From positions 186,001-250,000 of the forward strand of contig CAVZCJ010000016.1 of the NCBI GenBank assembly GCA_963773625.1: DNA of 64,000 nucleotides. The letters run 5' to 3'. Both the position numbers and the translations under genes were made by a program. The DNA comes from DATARH01 sp963773625. GTDB lineage: Bacteria > Pseudomonadota > Alphaproteobacteria > ATCC43930 > CGMCC-115725. Within the stretch, counting starts at the first letter, position 1; each line of letters opens with the position of its first letter. Below, one piece after another: positions 1 through 7,812 of the stretch. The notes beneath the pieces were generated by a model. That model made no database searches. It was given only the letters and a program-made list of their open reading frames with translations, and was not told the origin of the DNA.

Positions 1-123
1 GCGGGTTCGGCCTGGGGTGTCGTCGCCGCCGGCACCTTTCTCGTCGCCGCGCCGCTCCTTGTCCTCTTCCTTTTGTTCCAGAGGCGTTTCGTTTCGTCCT
101 TCGTCTTTTCCGGCATCAAGTAA
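1..123 (+). CDS. Carbohydrate ABC transporter permease, C-terminal end (MalG type)
   Basis: The first 40 codons, open to the window edge, read as one hydrophobic segment (VVAAGTFLVAAPLLVLFLLF) followed by the short tail QRRFVSSFVFSGIK and a TAA stop. That ending is typical of MalG/UgpE-type inner-membrane permeases of sugar ABC importers. A solute-binding protein starts 12 bases later, so the two belong to one operon. The rest of the gene, and presumably the partner permease and ATPase, lie outside the window. Family assignment rests only on the tail and the neighbour. Confidence 0.7.
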   Translation, partial: AGSAWGVVAAGTFLVAAPLLVLFLLFQRRFVSSFVFSGIK

Positions 124-135
124 GGGGGAATGCCC

Positions 136-1464
136 ATGACCGAAATCACCCGACGCACCGCCTTGGGCGCGGCAATCGCGATACCCGCGGCCGCGGCAAT
201 GGCGCGCACCGCCTTGGCCGCCGACCCCGTCGAGATCGACCTGTTCTTCCCGGTACCCGTGCAGGGGAAGCTCGCCGACAAGATGAAGGAGCTGATCGAC
301 CGCTTTAACAGCCAGCAGAAGCGCGGTCAAAGCGACCGCCGTCTATACGGGCAGCTACGACGATACCAGTCTGAAGACCCGCGCCGCGATCAAGGCCGGC
401 AAACCGCCCGGCGCGGTGATCATGTCGGCTAATTTCGTGCGCGAATACGTGATCAACGGCGATGTCGACCCGTTCGACCCGATCATCGAGAAGGACGGCA
501 AGACCGCGTCTGACTTCTTCGACCAGTTCTGGCCGGCCCTCAAGCCCAATGCGATGATCGACGGCAAGGTCTACGGCATCCCCTACCAGAACTCGACGCC
601 GCTGATGTATTACAGCGTCGCCGCCTTCACCGATGCCGGGCTCGACCCCGAGAAGCCGCCCGTGACCTGGGCGGAATGGATCGACGCGGCGAAGAAACTG
701 ACCAAGCCCAACGGCGATCGCTGGGGAATCATGTTCCCCGGCACTTACGATTATTGCGGCTGGCTCACCAGCGCCTTCGTGATGCAGAACGGCGGTCAGT
801 ATTACAACCACGATTATGGCGGCGAGGTGTACTACAACGCGCCGTCGACGCAGGGCGCGCTGGCGATGCTCGACACGCTCGTCAACAAGGCCAAGGTGAT
901 GCCGCCCGGCGTCTCCGACGCCAATGCCTGCACCGGGGCGTTCTTTGCCGGTCGCCTTGGCATGATGCTTCTGTCACGGGATCGTTGAGTTTTGTCCGCG
1001 ACAATATGAAGTCCCCGTACAAGGTCGCGTTCCTGCCCAAAAGCGTGCGCAACGCCGCGCCGATCGGCGGCGCCTCGCTGATCCTGCCCAAGGGCAATTC
1101 ACCCGAGCGCCAGGCCGCGGCCTGGACGCTGATCAACTGGCTGATCAGCCCCGAGATCGCCGGCGAATGGAGCCGCTTCACCGGCTATTTCTCGCCGCGC
1201 AAGGCAGCCTACGATCTGCCCGACATGCAGAAGTTCATGGCTGACCATCCCGACGCCAAGATCGCGATCGATCAGCTTAAATTTGCGGTGCCGTGGTTCG
1301 ACACGTTCAACACCGTCGCGGTGCGCAAGGCGATGGAGGACCAGGTACAGGCGATCCTCTCCGCCAAGGTCGCGCCGGCCGATGCCTGCGCCGCGGCGCA
1401 GAAGGCGGCTGACGAATTGCTCCGTCCCTATGTCGAGCAGACCGCGTTGAAGGCGATCGGATAG
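136..1464 (+). CDS. Extracellular solute-binding protein of a sugar ABC importer, with two frameshifts
   Basis: Periplasmic binding protein that would deliver a sugar or glycerol-phosphate-like ligand to the permease just upstream. Start at 136 is preferred because AAGGGGG at 122-128 sits 7 bases before it; 130 is an alternative ATG. The N-terminus carries a twin-arginine signal (TRRTALG, then a hydrophobic stretch and A-LAA cleavage region). The mature part holds family-typical pieces such as GKVYGIPYQNSTPLMYYS and INWLISPEIAGEW. The frame changes near 322 (frame 1 to 2) and near 987 (frame 2 to 1); conserved protein continues on both sides, about 440 residues in total, so indel errors are likelier than a pseudogene. 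A GC hairpin follows the stop. Confidence 0.8.
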
Positions 1465-1481
1465 CGGCTGGCCGACCACCA

Positions 1482-1499
1482 TCCCGGCGCGAGCCGGGA
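1482..1499 (+). terminator. GC-rich hairpin after the solute-binding protein gene
   Basis: Perfect 7-bp arms TCCCGGC / GCCGGGA with loop GCGA, 17 bases after the stop of the binding-protein gene. There is no clear T-run (CCTATTTGG follows), so termination strength is uncertain. Confidence 0.45.
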
Positions 1500-1584
1500 C
1501 CTATTTGGCAGGGGCAGGTACGGCTGAGAAGTGGGCCTCGGCTGTTGCCGGGGAGCGGTTACTTCCTGTCAACCTAGACAAATT

Positions 1585-1626
1585 CTGTTCAATTTGTTCC
1601 TATAGATGATGGAACAAACAGAACAG
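1585..1626. promoter_or_regulatory. Inverted repeat enclosing the start codon of the HTH gene (probable operator)
   Basis: Arm CTGTTCAATTTGTTCC at 1585-1600 is matched in reverse at 1611-1626 (GGAACAAACAGAACAG), 14 of 16 positions pairing, with the ATG at 1606 in the 10-base centre. No Shine-Dalgarno sequence is visible. The symmetry suits a dimeric DNA-binding protein, and the likeliest one is the HTH protein encoded right here, acting on its own gene. Confidence 0.5.
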
Positions 1627-1846
1627 TCCGGCGACTTCGCCTCGCTTTGCCGCCAGGCTTTCGCGCCCGAACACGGCCGCCGGTGGAAAAGCGCGGCGGC
1701 GGCGGCTTTGGCGATCGGTCGCACCACCCTCTACCGCTATCTGAATGGAGATGCCGGTGCCGGGCGATATCCGTGCCCGGCTCGCCGCGCTCTTGCACCA
1801 GCCGGCCCGCCCTTATGCCGGCACCTTCCCGGAGCAGACCGAATGA
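1606..1846 (+). CDS. Small helix-turn-helix-like protein, one frameshift
   Basis: About 80 residues once a one-base frame change near 1755 is bridged. The segment ALAIGRTTLYRYLNG followed by EMPVPGDIRARLAALL resembles the helix-turn-helix of XRE-like regulators (recognition helix around TTLYRYLNG). ATG at 1606 or 1609 lies inside a large inverted repeat, which suggests autoregulation. The stop TGA overlaps the ATG of the HpaB-type gene (ATGA at 1843-1846), so the two are translationally coupled and this protein may control that hydroxylase. I do not recognise a named family. The frame change is inferred because both frames continue a coherent HTH protein. Confidence 0.55.
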
Positions 1847-3430
1847 CCCCCGAGCAGCACATCGCCGGCGCCGCTCGCCCGTTCACCGGCGCCGAATACA
1901 TCGAGAGCCTCAAGGACGGGCGCGAGGTCTACATCAACGGCGAGCGGGTCAAGGACGTGACGACGCATCCGGCGTTCCGCAATGCGAGCGCTCGCTGGCC
2001 CGGCTCTACGACGCGCTGCACGACCCGGCGAAAAAGGATGCGCTGACCTGCCCGACCGATACCGGCTCGGGCGGCTTCACCCACCGCTATTTCCGGGTCG
2101 CGCGCTCGCCCGCGGAACTGAAGGCGCAGCAGGTGGCGATCGCCGAATGGGCGCGGCTCACCTATGGCTGGATGGGCCGCACGCCGGACTACAAGGCGGC
2201 GCTGATGAACACGCTCGGCGCCAACGCCGAGTATTACGGCCAGTTCGCTACCAATGCCCGGTCCTGGTACAAGCGCGCGCAAGAGAACGTGCTGTTCATG
2301 AACCACGCGATCGTCAACCCGCCGGTCGATCGCGGTGGCCGACCGACCAGGTCAAGGACGTCTACGTCTCGATCGAGAAGGAGACCGACGCCGGGGTGGT
2401 GCGTGTCGGGCGCCAAGGTCGTCGCCACCGCGGCGGCGCTGACCCATTACAATTTCCTCGGCCAAAACGCGGCGACCGCGACCAGCGACCCCGACATGGC
2501 GATCATGTTCATCCTGCCGATGGACGCGCCCGGGGTGAAGCTGATCTGCCGCAATTCCTACGAGGAAATCGCGACCAAGCTTGGCACCCCCTACGACTAC
2601 CCGCTGTCGTCGCGCTTCGACGAGAACGACGCGATCTTCGTGCTCGATAAGGTGCTGATCCCCTGGGAGAACATCCTCGTCCACCGCGACACCGAAAAGA
2701 TCCTGTCGTTTTATCCGCGCTCGGGGTTCTTGAACGGCTTCTGCTTCCAGGGCTGCACGCGCTACGCGGTGAAACTCGACTTCATCGCCGGGCTGGTCGC
2801 CAAGGCGTTGCACGCACCGGCGGCGACGAGTTTCGCGGCAACCAGGCGATGCTCGGCGAGATCGTCGCGTGGCGCGAATTGTTCTGGTCGCTGTCGAACG
2901 CGATGGCGTCGAACCCGCAGCCCTGGGTCGGCGACGCGCTACTGCCCAAATTTGCAGCCGGCGATGGCCTATCGCGTGTTTGCGCCGGATGCCTATCGAA
3001 GATCAAGGAGATCATCGAGAAGATCGTCGCCTCGGCCCTGATCTTCCTGCCTCGTCGTCAAAGGATTTCGCCAACCCGGCGATCGACCCGTATCTCCAAG
3101 CAGTACGTCCGCGGCTCGAACGGGATCGACTACAAGGAGCGGATCAAGATGATGAAGCTGCTGTGGGACGCGATCGGCACGGAATTCGGCGGCCGGCACG
3201 AGCTCTACGAGCGCAACTACGCCGGCAACCACGAGGACATCCGCATCCAGGTGCTGACCGGCGCGCGGCGCGGGCGGCTCATGAAGGCGATGACCGACCT
3301 CGTCGACAAGTGCATGGCCGAATACGACGAAAACGGCTGGATAGACGAGCATTGGGCGAATTCGCGGCCGTTAGAACGCCTGATCGAGCTCCCGACGCAA
3401 GCGCGGGTATCGGCAACCCGTCGGGCATAG
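1843..3430 (+). pseudogene. hpaB: 4-hydroxyphenylacetate 3-hydroxylase-type (HpaB) monooxygenase, multiply frameshifted
   Basis: Oxygenase component of a two-component FADH2-dependent aromatic hydroxylase. Recognisable HpaB blocks run in order: FTGAEYIESLKDGREVYINGE, then YGWMGRTPDYKAALMNTL, NHAIVNPPVDR, SGAKVVATAAALTHYNF, DNPLSSRFDENDAIFVLDK-like flavin/substrate region, WENILVHRDTEK and NHEDIRIQVLTGA. They occupy all three frames, with changes near 1984, 2335, 2403, 2815, 2955, 2995, 3055 and 3100. No in-frame stop interrupts the conserved stretches and residue conservation is intact, so recent decay or assembly indels both fit; given polA is also broken, indels are likelier. Length about 500 residues, normal for the family. 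No reductase gene is nearby. The exact C-terminus is uncertain. Confidence 0.75.
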
Positions 3431-3529
3431 CGTTGAATTTGCATGGTATTTTTCGTAATACGCCATGCGCGTGGATCCGGCTGAACTATGGTCCCCGCGC
3501 CGCCATCAAGGCGGCGTCAGGAGTCATCG

Positions 3530-3847
3530 ATGGCTGGATCACAAAAGCATCCTATCGTGCCGGAAGACCTGTTGCGGCGGCAGGAGATCACGCGCGAAAG
3601 CCTGGCCGCTCTCATCCAGGTTGCGGAGAAACTCGACTTCACGATCCCCTGGTGGGAGAAATATGGGCAGCCGGCATTTGATCGCGTGGTCGCGGTGCTC
3701 GAGGGTCCCGCGGCTGGCGCTGGCGCCGCAGTCCAGCAAGTGCTCGGGATAAAGGGGCTGGCGCCGCAGGTTCGCGTGTTCCCCAGGGGTATCCCGGCGG
3801 TTACAAGCGTGCGCATCGAGATCGAGGCGTCGGGCGCCGGCCACTGA
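3530..3847 (+). CDS. Protein of unknown function, partner of the radical SAM enzyme
   Basis: 105 residues with no signal peptide or membrane segment. ATG at 3530 has TCAGGAG 7 bases upstream. The N-terminal half is helical and charged (EDLLRRQEITRESLAALIQVAEKL), the centre has IPWWEKYG, then a Gly/Ala-rich stretch, and it ends in a strand-like VTSVRIEIEASGAGH. There are no cysteines. It stops 13 bases before the radical SAM gene, so the two are one transcription unit. I do not recognise the family. It could be a substrate peptide, a recognition or carrier subunit for the radical SAM enzyme, or a small accessory protein. Confidence 0.75.
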   Translation: MAGSQKHPIVPEDLLRRQEITRESLAALIQVAEKLDFTIPWWEKYGQPAFDRVVAVLEGPAAGAGAAVQQVLGIKGLAPQVRVFPRGIPAVTSVRIEIEASGAGH

Positions 3848-3860
3848 GCGGGGCGGCGCC

Positions 3861-4864
3861 ATGGCATGCGAGGTGGCCCGCAGCTACCGCGTCGTGCAGA
3901 TCCATTCTGCACTGCGGTGCAATCTCGCCTGCCGGCACTGCTATTCGCTTTCCGGTCCGCGGCGGACGGAAGAGCTGCCCCTGGAGCTTGTCCTGCGGCT
4001 GATCGCCGACCTGCCCGGGCTTGGCTTCGACGCGATCAGCCTTTCGGGCGGTGAGCCGCTGATGTGGCCGGGACTCGGCCCCGCGCTGAGCGCTGCGCGG
4101 GAAGCGAACCTGCTGACCGCGCTCACCACCAATTTGATGCCGTTGACGCGGGAGCGGTTGGCGATCTTGCGCGATCAACTGAATATCTGCGCCGTCAGCC
4201 TCGATGGCATACCGGAATCGCACGACGCCATCCGGGGGCGTCGCGGCGCCTTCGCGGTAATCGGTCGCGGCTGGCCGATCTGCGCGCCTCCGGCACGCCG
4301 TTCGGCTTCATCTTCACGCTAACCGAGACGGATATCGAGGAGCTGGCTTGGGTCGCACGCTTCGCGGTCGAGCAGGGCGCACGGCTTTTGCAAGTGCATC
4401 CTCTGGAGGAAGCCGGGCGGGCCGCTACCGAGATGGCCGGCGCCCGGCCGCGCGACCTGATGGCCAACGCCGCTTATCTGGCGTGTCTGCGGCTGCAGGA
4501 GGCACTCGGCGACCGGCTGCCGGTGCAGCTCGATCTGGCGCATCGCGGCGCTCTCTCTCGCGAGCCGTGGCGCGCATTCGGTGGCGTTGCCGATACTGAT
4601 CCCGCCCTGCGGCTCGCCGACGTGATCGACACGCTGGTGATCGAGGCGGATGGCACAGTGTCTCCGATTCAGCACGGGTTCGACCGTTCACACGCCCTGG
4701 GTAATTTGTTCGAAGCACCGCTCCCGGTGCTCGCGTCGCGTTGGCGCTCGCGCGGCGGCCCGGACCAGCTGCGTGCGAAATGCGCGGCGGCAGTGGCAAA
4801 AGCGGTGGCCGAGCCGCACGACTTGCCCGCCTTCAACTGGCACGAAGCGCTCGCCGCCGCCTAA
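3861..4864 (+). CDS. Radical SAM protein, one frameshift
   Basis: Radical S-adenosylmethionine enzyme of about 335 residues. Cys20, Cys24 and Cys27 form the CxxxCxxC motif (CNLACRHC) that binds the 4Fe-4S cluster; SLSGGEPLMWPG is the SAM-binding GGEP motif, and AVSLDGIPESHDAIRG is the usual core strand. The frame changes from 3 to 2 near 4260 with conserved protein either side. The C-terminal part (FGFIFTLTETDIEELAWVA, then VIDTLVIEADGTVSPIQHGF) has only scattered cysteines, so no SPASM auxiliary cluster is seen. It follows a 105-aa protein by 13 bases. Substrate unknown; peptide modification or cofactor assembly are both possible. Confidence 0.8.
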
Positions 4865-4971
4865 AGCTGAGTCGGCGGATTCGCATTTGGTCTGGGAAGG
4901 GCCTATGCCGGATAACGCAGCAGACCTCGCCGCGCGCAGATGCTGCCAATCCTCACAATACTAGGCGGGAG

Positions 4972-5202
4972 CTACTTCTGCTCGGCGGGCGCCGGAGCGC
5001 TGATGCTCGGCGAAGCGTCGTCGGCGAGGCGGGTGACCTGCGGCAGCCGGTCGATGACTTTTTGCGTCACCATGAAGGTGAAATCGAGCGTGGCCAGGCC
5101 GACCGCGAACACGATCAGCACGACGTTGAGATCGGCGGCGACCTTATCAACCCGCTGCATCAGGTGACGCGGAAAGCGGAAATTTCTGTTTGCTACGCGC
5201 AT
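4972..5202 (-). CDS. Small single-pass membrane protein
   Basis: 76 residues. ATG at 5202 is chosen over the longer reading because GGAGTGGGG lies just upstream. Basic N-terminus (MRVANRNFRFPRHLMQRV), one transmembrane helix (LNVVLIVFAVGLATLDFTFMV, residues about 25-45), then a short tail ending in PAPAEQK. Family unknown. A TTGAC-N4-ATCAA box about 80 bases upstream suggests control by an FNR/FixK-type oxygen-responsive regulator. It is convergent with the radical SAM gene. Confidence 0.6.
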   Translation of the reverse strand: MRVANRNFRFPRHLMQRVDKVAADLNVVLIVFAVGLATLDFTFMVTQKVIDRLPQVTRLADDASPSISAPAPAEQK

Positions 5203-5686
5203 TGTCCCCACTCCACCCGTCAGCGGACGGGCCCAATCGATGAAACCGTACCTAGCCCTTTGTACCCGGCCGAGCATTGACCAGGATCAATCGCCACAAC
5301 CGCGCATCCTCTCAACATAGGGACGATGTTGCATTGCACAAACGCAAGTCCAACAGGTCAGCTATGCATACCTAATGAGCGGCCTACCTGGTTATGTCAC
5401 AAGCACCATGCCGGGCCGCAGAGCGACAAGAACATCGTCGTTCCGCAGCCTAAACTAGGGTTAAATGGTTAATAATTCGCTCTCGCGAAGGCGTTGGCTG
5501 AAGGCATCCGATCGGATCCGCGAGAAAACACCGCGGCCGACTTAGCCCTGAGTTGAAACATTGCCGGGATCACCGCTTTTGGGCCGTTAGCATTTGCGGC
5601 GAACCGGCTCAGGTTATAGAAAGCGGGCATTCCGGAGGCGGCAGGGGAATTGGGGCAGCTTGGCTGATCGGGGGTTGCGACAAGCC
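5203..5686. other. Divergent intergenic region, 484 bp
   Basis: Lies between the small membrane protein (minus) and the DUF6134 gene (plus). It contains one FNR/FixK-like box at 5277-5290. It is less GC-rich than the flanking genes, as expected for promoters. I see no convincing gene, RNA or repeat in the rest. Confidence 0.5.
5277..5290. promoter_or_regulatory. FNR/FixK-type box upstream of the small membrane protein
   Basis: TTGACCAGGATCAA matches the dyad TTGAY-N4-RTCAA of the Crp/FNR superfamily (FNR, FixK). Its centre lies about 81 bases upstream of the minus-strand start at 5202, which fits a class II activated promoter with a leader of about 40 bases. Confidence 0.5.
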
Positions 5687-6371
5687 ATGCGGGTTGCGGC
5701 ACGCAAGGGCAGGCCGTCCGGACGAGGAGCGTGGAGACTGCGCCTTCTGGCGCTGCTCTCGCTCTTGCTCGCCGGCATGGGGCGGCCAGCGGCGGCGGCC
5801 GACACGCGCCAGCTCGTTTACGACGTCAAGCACTCCGTGTTTGGGGACATCGGCACCTACACCAACGTGATCGAGTCGCTGAGTGGGACCACCACGATCA
5901 AGACCGCCGCACATTTCCTGGTGAAAGCGCTGGGCGTCGGCTTGCATCGCGAGGACGCGCAACGGGTCGAGCAGTGGCAGGGCGGACGGCTGATCTTCTT
6001 TCACGGGATCACAGTCAAGAATGGCGACACAACCGAAGTCAGCGGCAAGGCCGAGGGCAGCAACTTCGTGATCACGTCACCGCTCGGCACGATCACCGCC
6101 CCAGGTTCGATCAAGCCGGCGAACCCGTGGTCCTCACGCAGCCTCGAACTCGACGACGATGATGCGGGTCGATACCGGTAAGGTCGAACAAGTCAGGGTC
6201 AGCAACGACGGCGAGACCAATGTCACCGTCGATGGAACCACCGTTCCGGCCAAGGAATATGAGATTTCCGGATCGACCCATTACAAAATTTGGATCGACA
6301 AGCGCGATATTCCGGTAATGTTCGTGGTTGACGACGATAGCGGTCAGGTTACCTTTACGCTAAAGAAGTAG
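5687..6371 (+). CDS. DUF6134 family secreted protein, one frameshift
   Basis: About 228 residues. ATG 5687 precedes a basic stretch and a signal-like segment (LRLLALLSLLLAGMG, cleavage around PAAAADT). The mature protein shows the DUF6134 pattern: VYDVKHSVFGDIGTYTNVIE, then REDAQRVEQWQGGRLIFFHG, SNFVITSPLGTITAP, MMRVDTGKVEQVRV and a last part KEYEISGSTHYKIWIDKR. Function of the family is unknown; it is predicted to be periplasmic. The frame changes from 2 to 3 near 6145, probably an indel error because both sides continue the family. It is followed 46 bases later by the ferritin-like gene on the same strand. Confidence 0.65.
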
Positions 6372-6417
6372 GCCGCCATCGAACGTTTGGTCCGTTGCTC
6401 AAAGGAATTGCCTGAGG

Positions 6418-7260
6418 ATGAGCAGCCAAGCGACCAGCACAAGCATCGCCCAACATCGGCACTGGACGCTCGACGACATTGACTGGTCGAACTTCCGGCG
6501 CGACCTCGTCACCGATAACGAGGCGATCTTCTATCTCGTGGCAAGCGCTTCGTTCGTCGAGGCGGCGACCGATCTCTATACGCAAAACCTGGTCGACTAT
6601 TTCTCGACCGATGATGAGATCACTGCCTGGCTCGCGGCCCATTGGCTCCCCGAGGAACTGCAACACGGCAAGGCGCTGCGCCGCTACGTGCAGCTCGCCT
6701 GGCCCGATTTCGACTGGGACGGCGTCTACTACCCGCGTTTCCTCCCCGAATTCACCCGGCAATGCGCCGAGGACGGGATCGAGAGGACGCACACCCGCGA
6801 GATGGCCTCGCGCTGCATCGTCGAGATGGGTACCTCCAGCTACTACCGCATGCTTAGCAAGATGACCAAAGAGCCGGTGCTGTGCGAGCTCGCCGGGCGA
6901 ATTTCCGACGATGAGGTTCGCCACTACAAGCATTTCTACAGCTACCTGAAAAAATACCAGCGGCGCGAAGGACAGGGACGCGCCGGGATCGCCTTGGCGT
7001 CGTGGAACCGGTTGCGCATGATCGACGGCGAGGACAGCCGGATCGCGATGCGCCACGTGTACCAAGCGCGCAACGCCGGCGGCGCCCCCGACAATCGCAT
7101 GCTCAAAGGCATGCGGCGCGGCTGGCGCGCGATGATTCAGGCGCACTTCCCGCACCGCATGTGCGTGCAAATGCTGCTGAAACCGCTCGCCCTTGGACCC
7201 CGCGCCCACCGCGTGGCACTGCCGGTGTTCGAGGCGATCGCCCGGCGGGTAATCCCCTAG
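6418..7260 (+). CDS. Ferritin-like / acyl-ACP desaturase-like di-iron protein
   Basis: 280 residues, cytoplasmic. Two carboxylate-histidine motifs typical of ferritin-like di-iron carriers are visible: PEELQHGKALRRY (EExxH) near residue 80 and DDEVRHYKHF (DExRH) near residue 165, with further acidic residues in the preceding helices (VEAATDLY). This layout is that of the stearoyl-ACP desaturase branch, but the protein is shorter than plant desaturases and its substrate is unknown. The C-terminal 80 residues are basic. GC hairpins are not obvious after it; it converges on the DUF1203 gene with 3 bases between. Confidence 0.7.
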   Translation: MSSQATSTSIAQHRHWTLDDIDWSNFRRDLVTDNEAIFYLVASASFVEAATDLYTQNLVDYFSTDDEITAWLAAHWLPEELQHGKALRRYVQLAWPDFDWDGVYYPRFLPEFTRQCAEDGIERTHTREMASRCIVEMGTSSYYRMLSKMTKEPVLCELAGRISDDEVRHYKHFYSYLKKYQRREGQGRAGIALASWNRLRMIDGEDSRIAMRHVYQARNAGGAPDNRMLKGMRRGWRAMIQAHFPHRMCVQMLLKPLALGPRAHRVALPVFEAIARRVIP

Positions 7261-7263
7261 GAG

Positions 7264-7731
7264 CTAGACGCGGTCCACCCGCGCGGCGTAGCAGCCCGGC
7301 GCCGCGAAATGGATGTGCAGATAGGTAGCCTTCGGCTCGGCAAATAGCCGCTCGATCGCCACTTCGAGGTCGCGTCCCTCGACGAGCTCCCAGCCGACCA
7401 TCATCGCGCTCGCATCGAAGCCGCGGACCGCAAGCGTCCGGGTGCGCAATTGCGCCGGGACCTCGTCGATCGCGTCAAATTGCTCTTCTCCGCGGCGCAC
7501 ATAGATGGCGAACCGCATCCGATAGGGCGAGGCGACCGGGTGGTGCTCGTAATTGACCAGGATCAACTCGTCGCCCGGCTCGGAGTCGGTCAGGCTGACC
7601 CGGCACGGGTAGCCCGGCCGGCGGTCATCGGCGATCTGGCGCGCGGCGCCGCGCTCGGTGAGCTCGGCGTCAGACAGGGAAAACAGTGGGGCGAATTCGC
7701 TGGCCGGCAGGCCGGAGATGCGAAAGCTCAT
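7264..7731 (-). CDS. DUF1203 domain protein
   Basis: 155 residues beginning MSFRISGLPASEF, the standard N-terminus of DUF1203. ATG 7731 is chosen over an upstream ATG because homologues start here and GAGGAG lies before it. Conserved pieces include YPCRVSLTDSEPGDELILVNYEHH, FAIYVRRG and AAPGCYAARVDRV. Cytoplasmic, function unknown. It lies downstream of polA on the same strand with an 80-base gap. Confidence 0.75.
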   Translation of the reverse strand: MSFRISGLPASEFAPLFSLSDAELTERGAARQIADDRRPGYPCRVSLTDSEPGDELILVNYEHHPVASPYRMRFAIYVRRGEEQFDAIDEVPAQLRTRTLAVRGFDASAMMVGWELVEGRDLEVAIERLFAEPKATYLHIHFAAPGCYAARVDRV

Positions 7732-7812
7732 GGTGCACTCCTCATATTGGTGCATCCAACATGAGGAATGACCGGCCGGTTATCTTCCCGGCGATTGCGG
7801 AGTTATTGACGG

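Noticed and set aside
7553..7566. Second exact copy of TTGACCAGGATCAA (FNR-like box)
   Set aside because: It lies about 165 bases inside the DUF1203 coding sequence, where it encodes a conserved ILVN stretch, with no start codon suitably placed beyond it.
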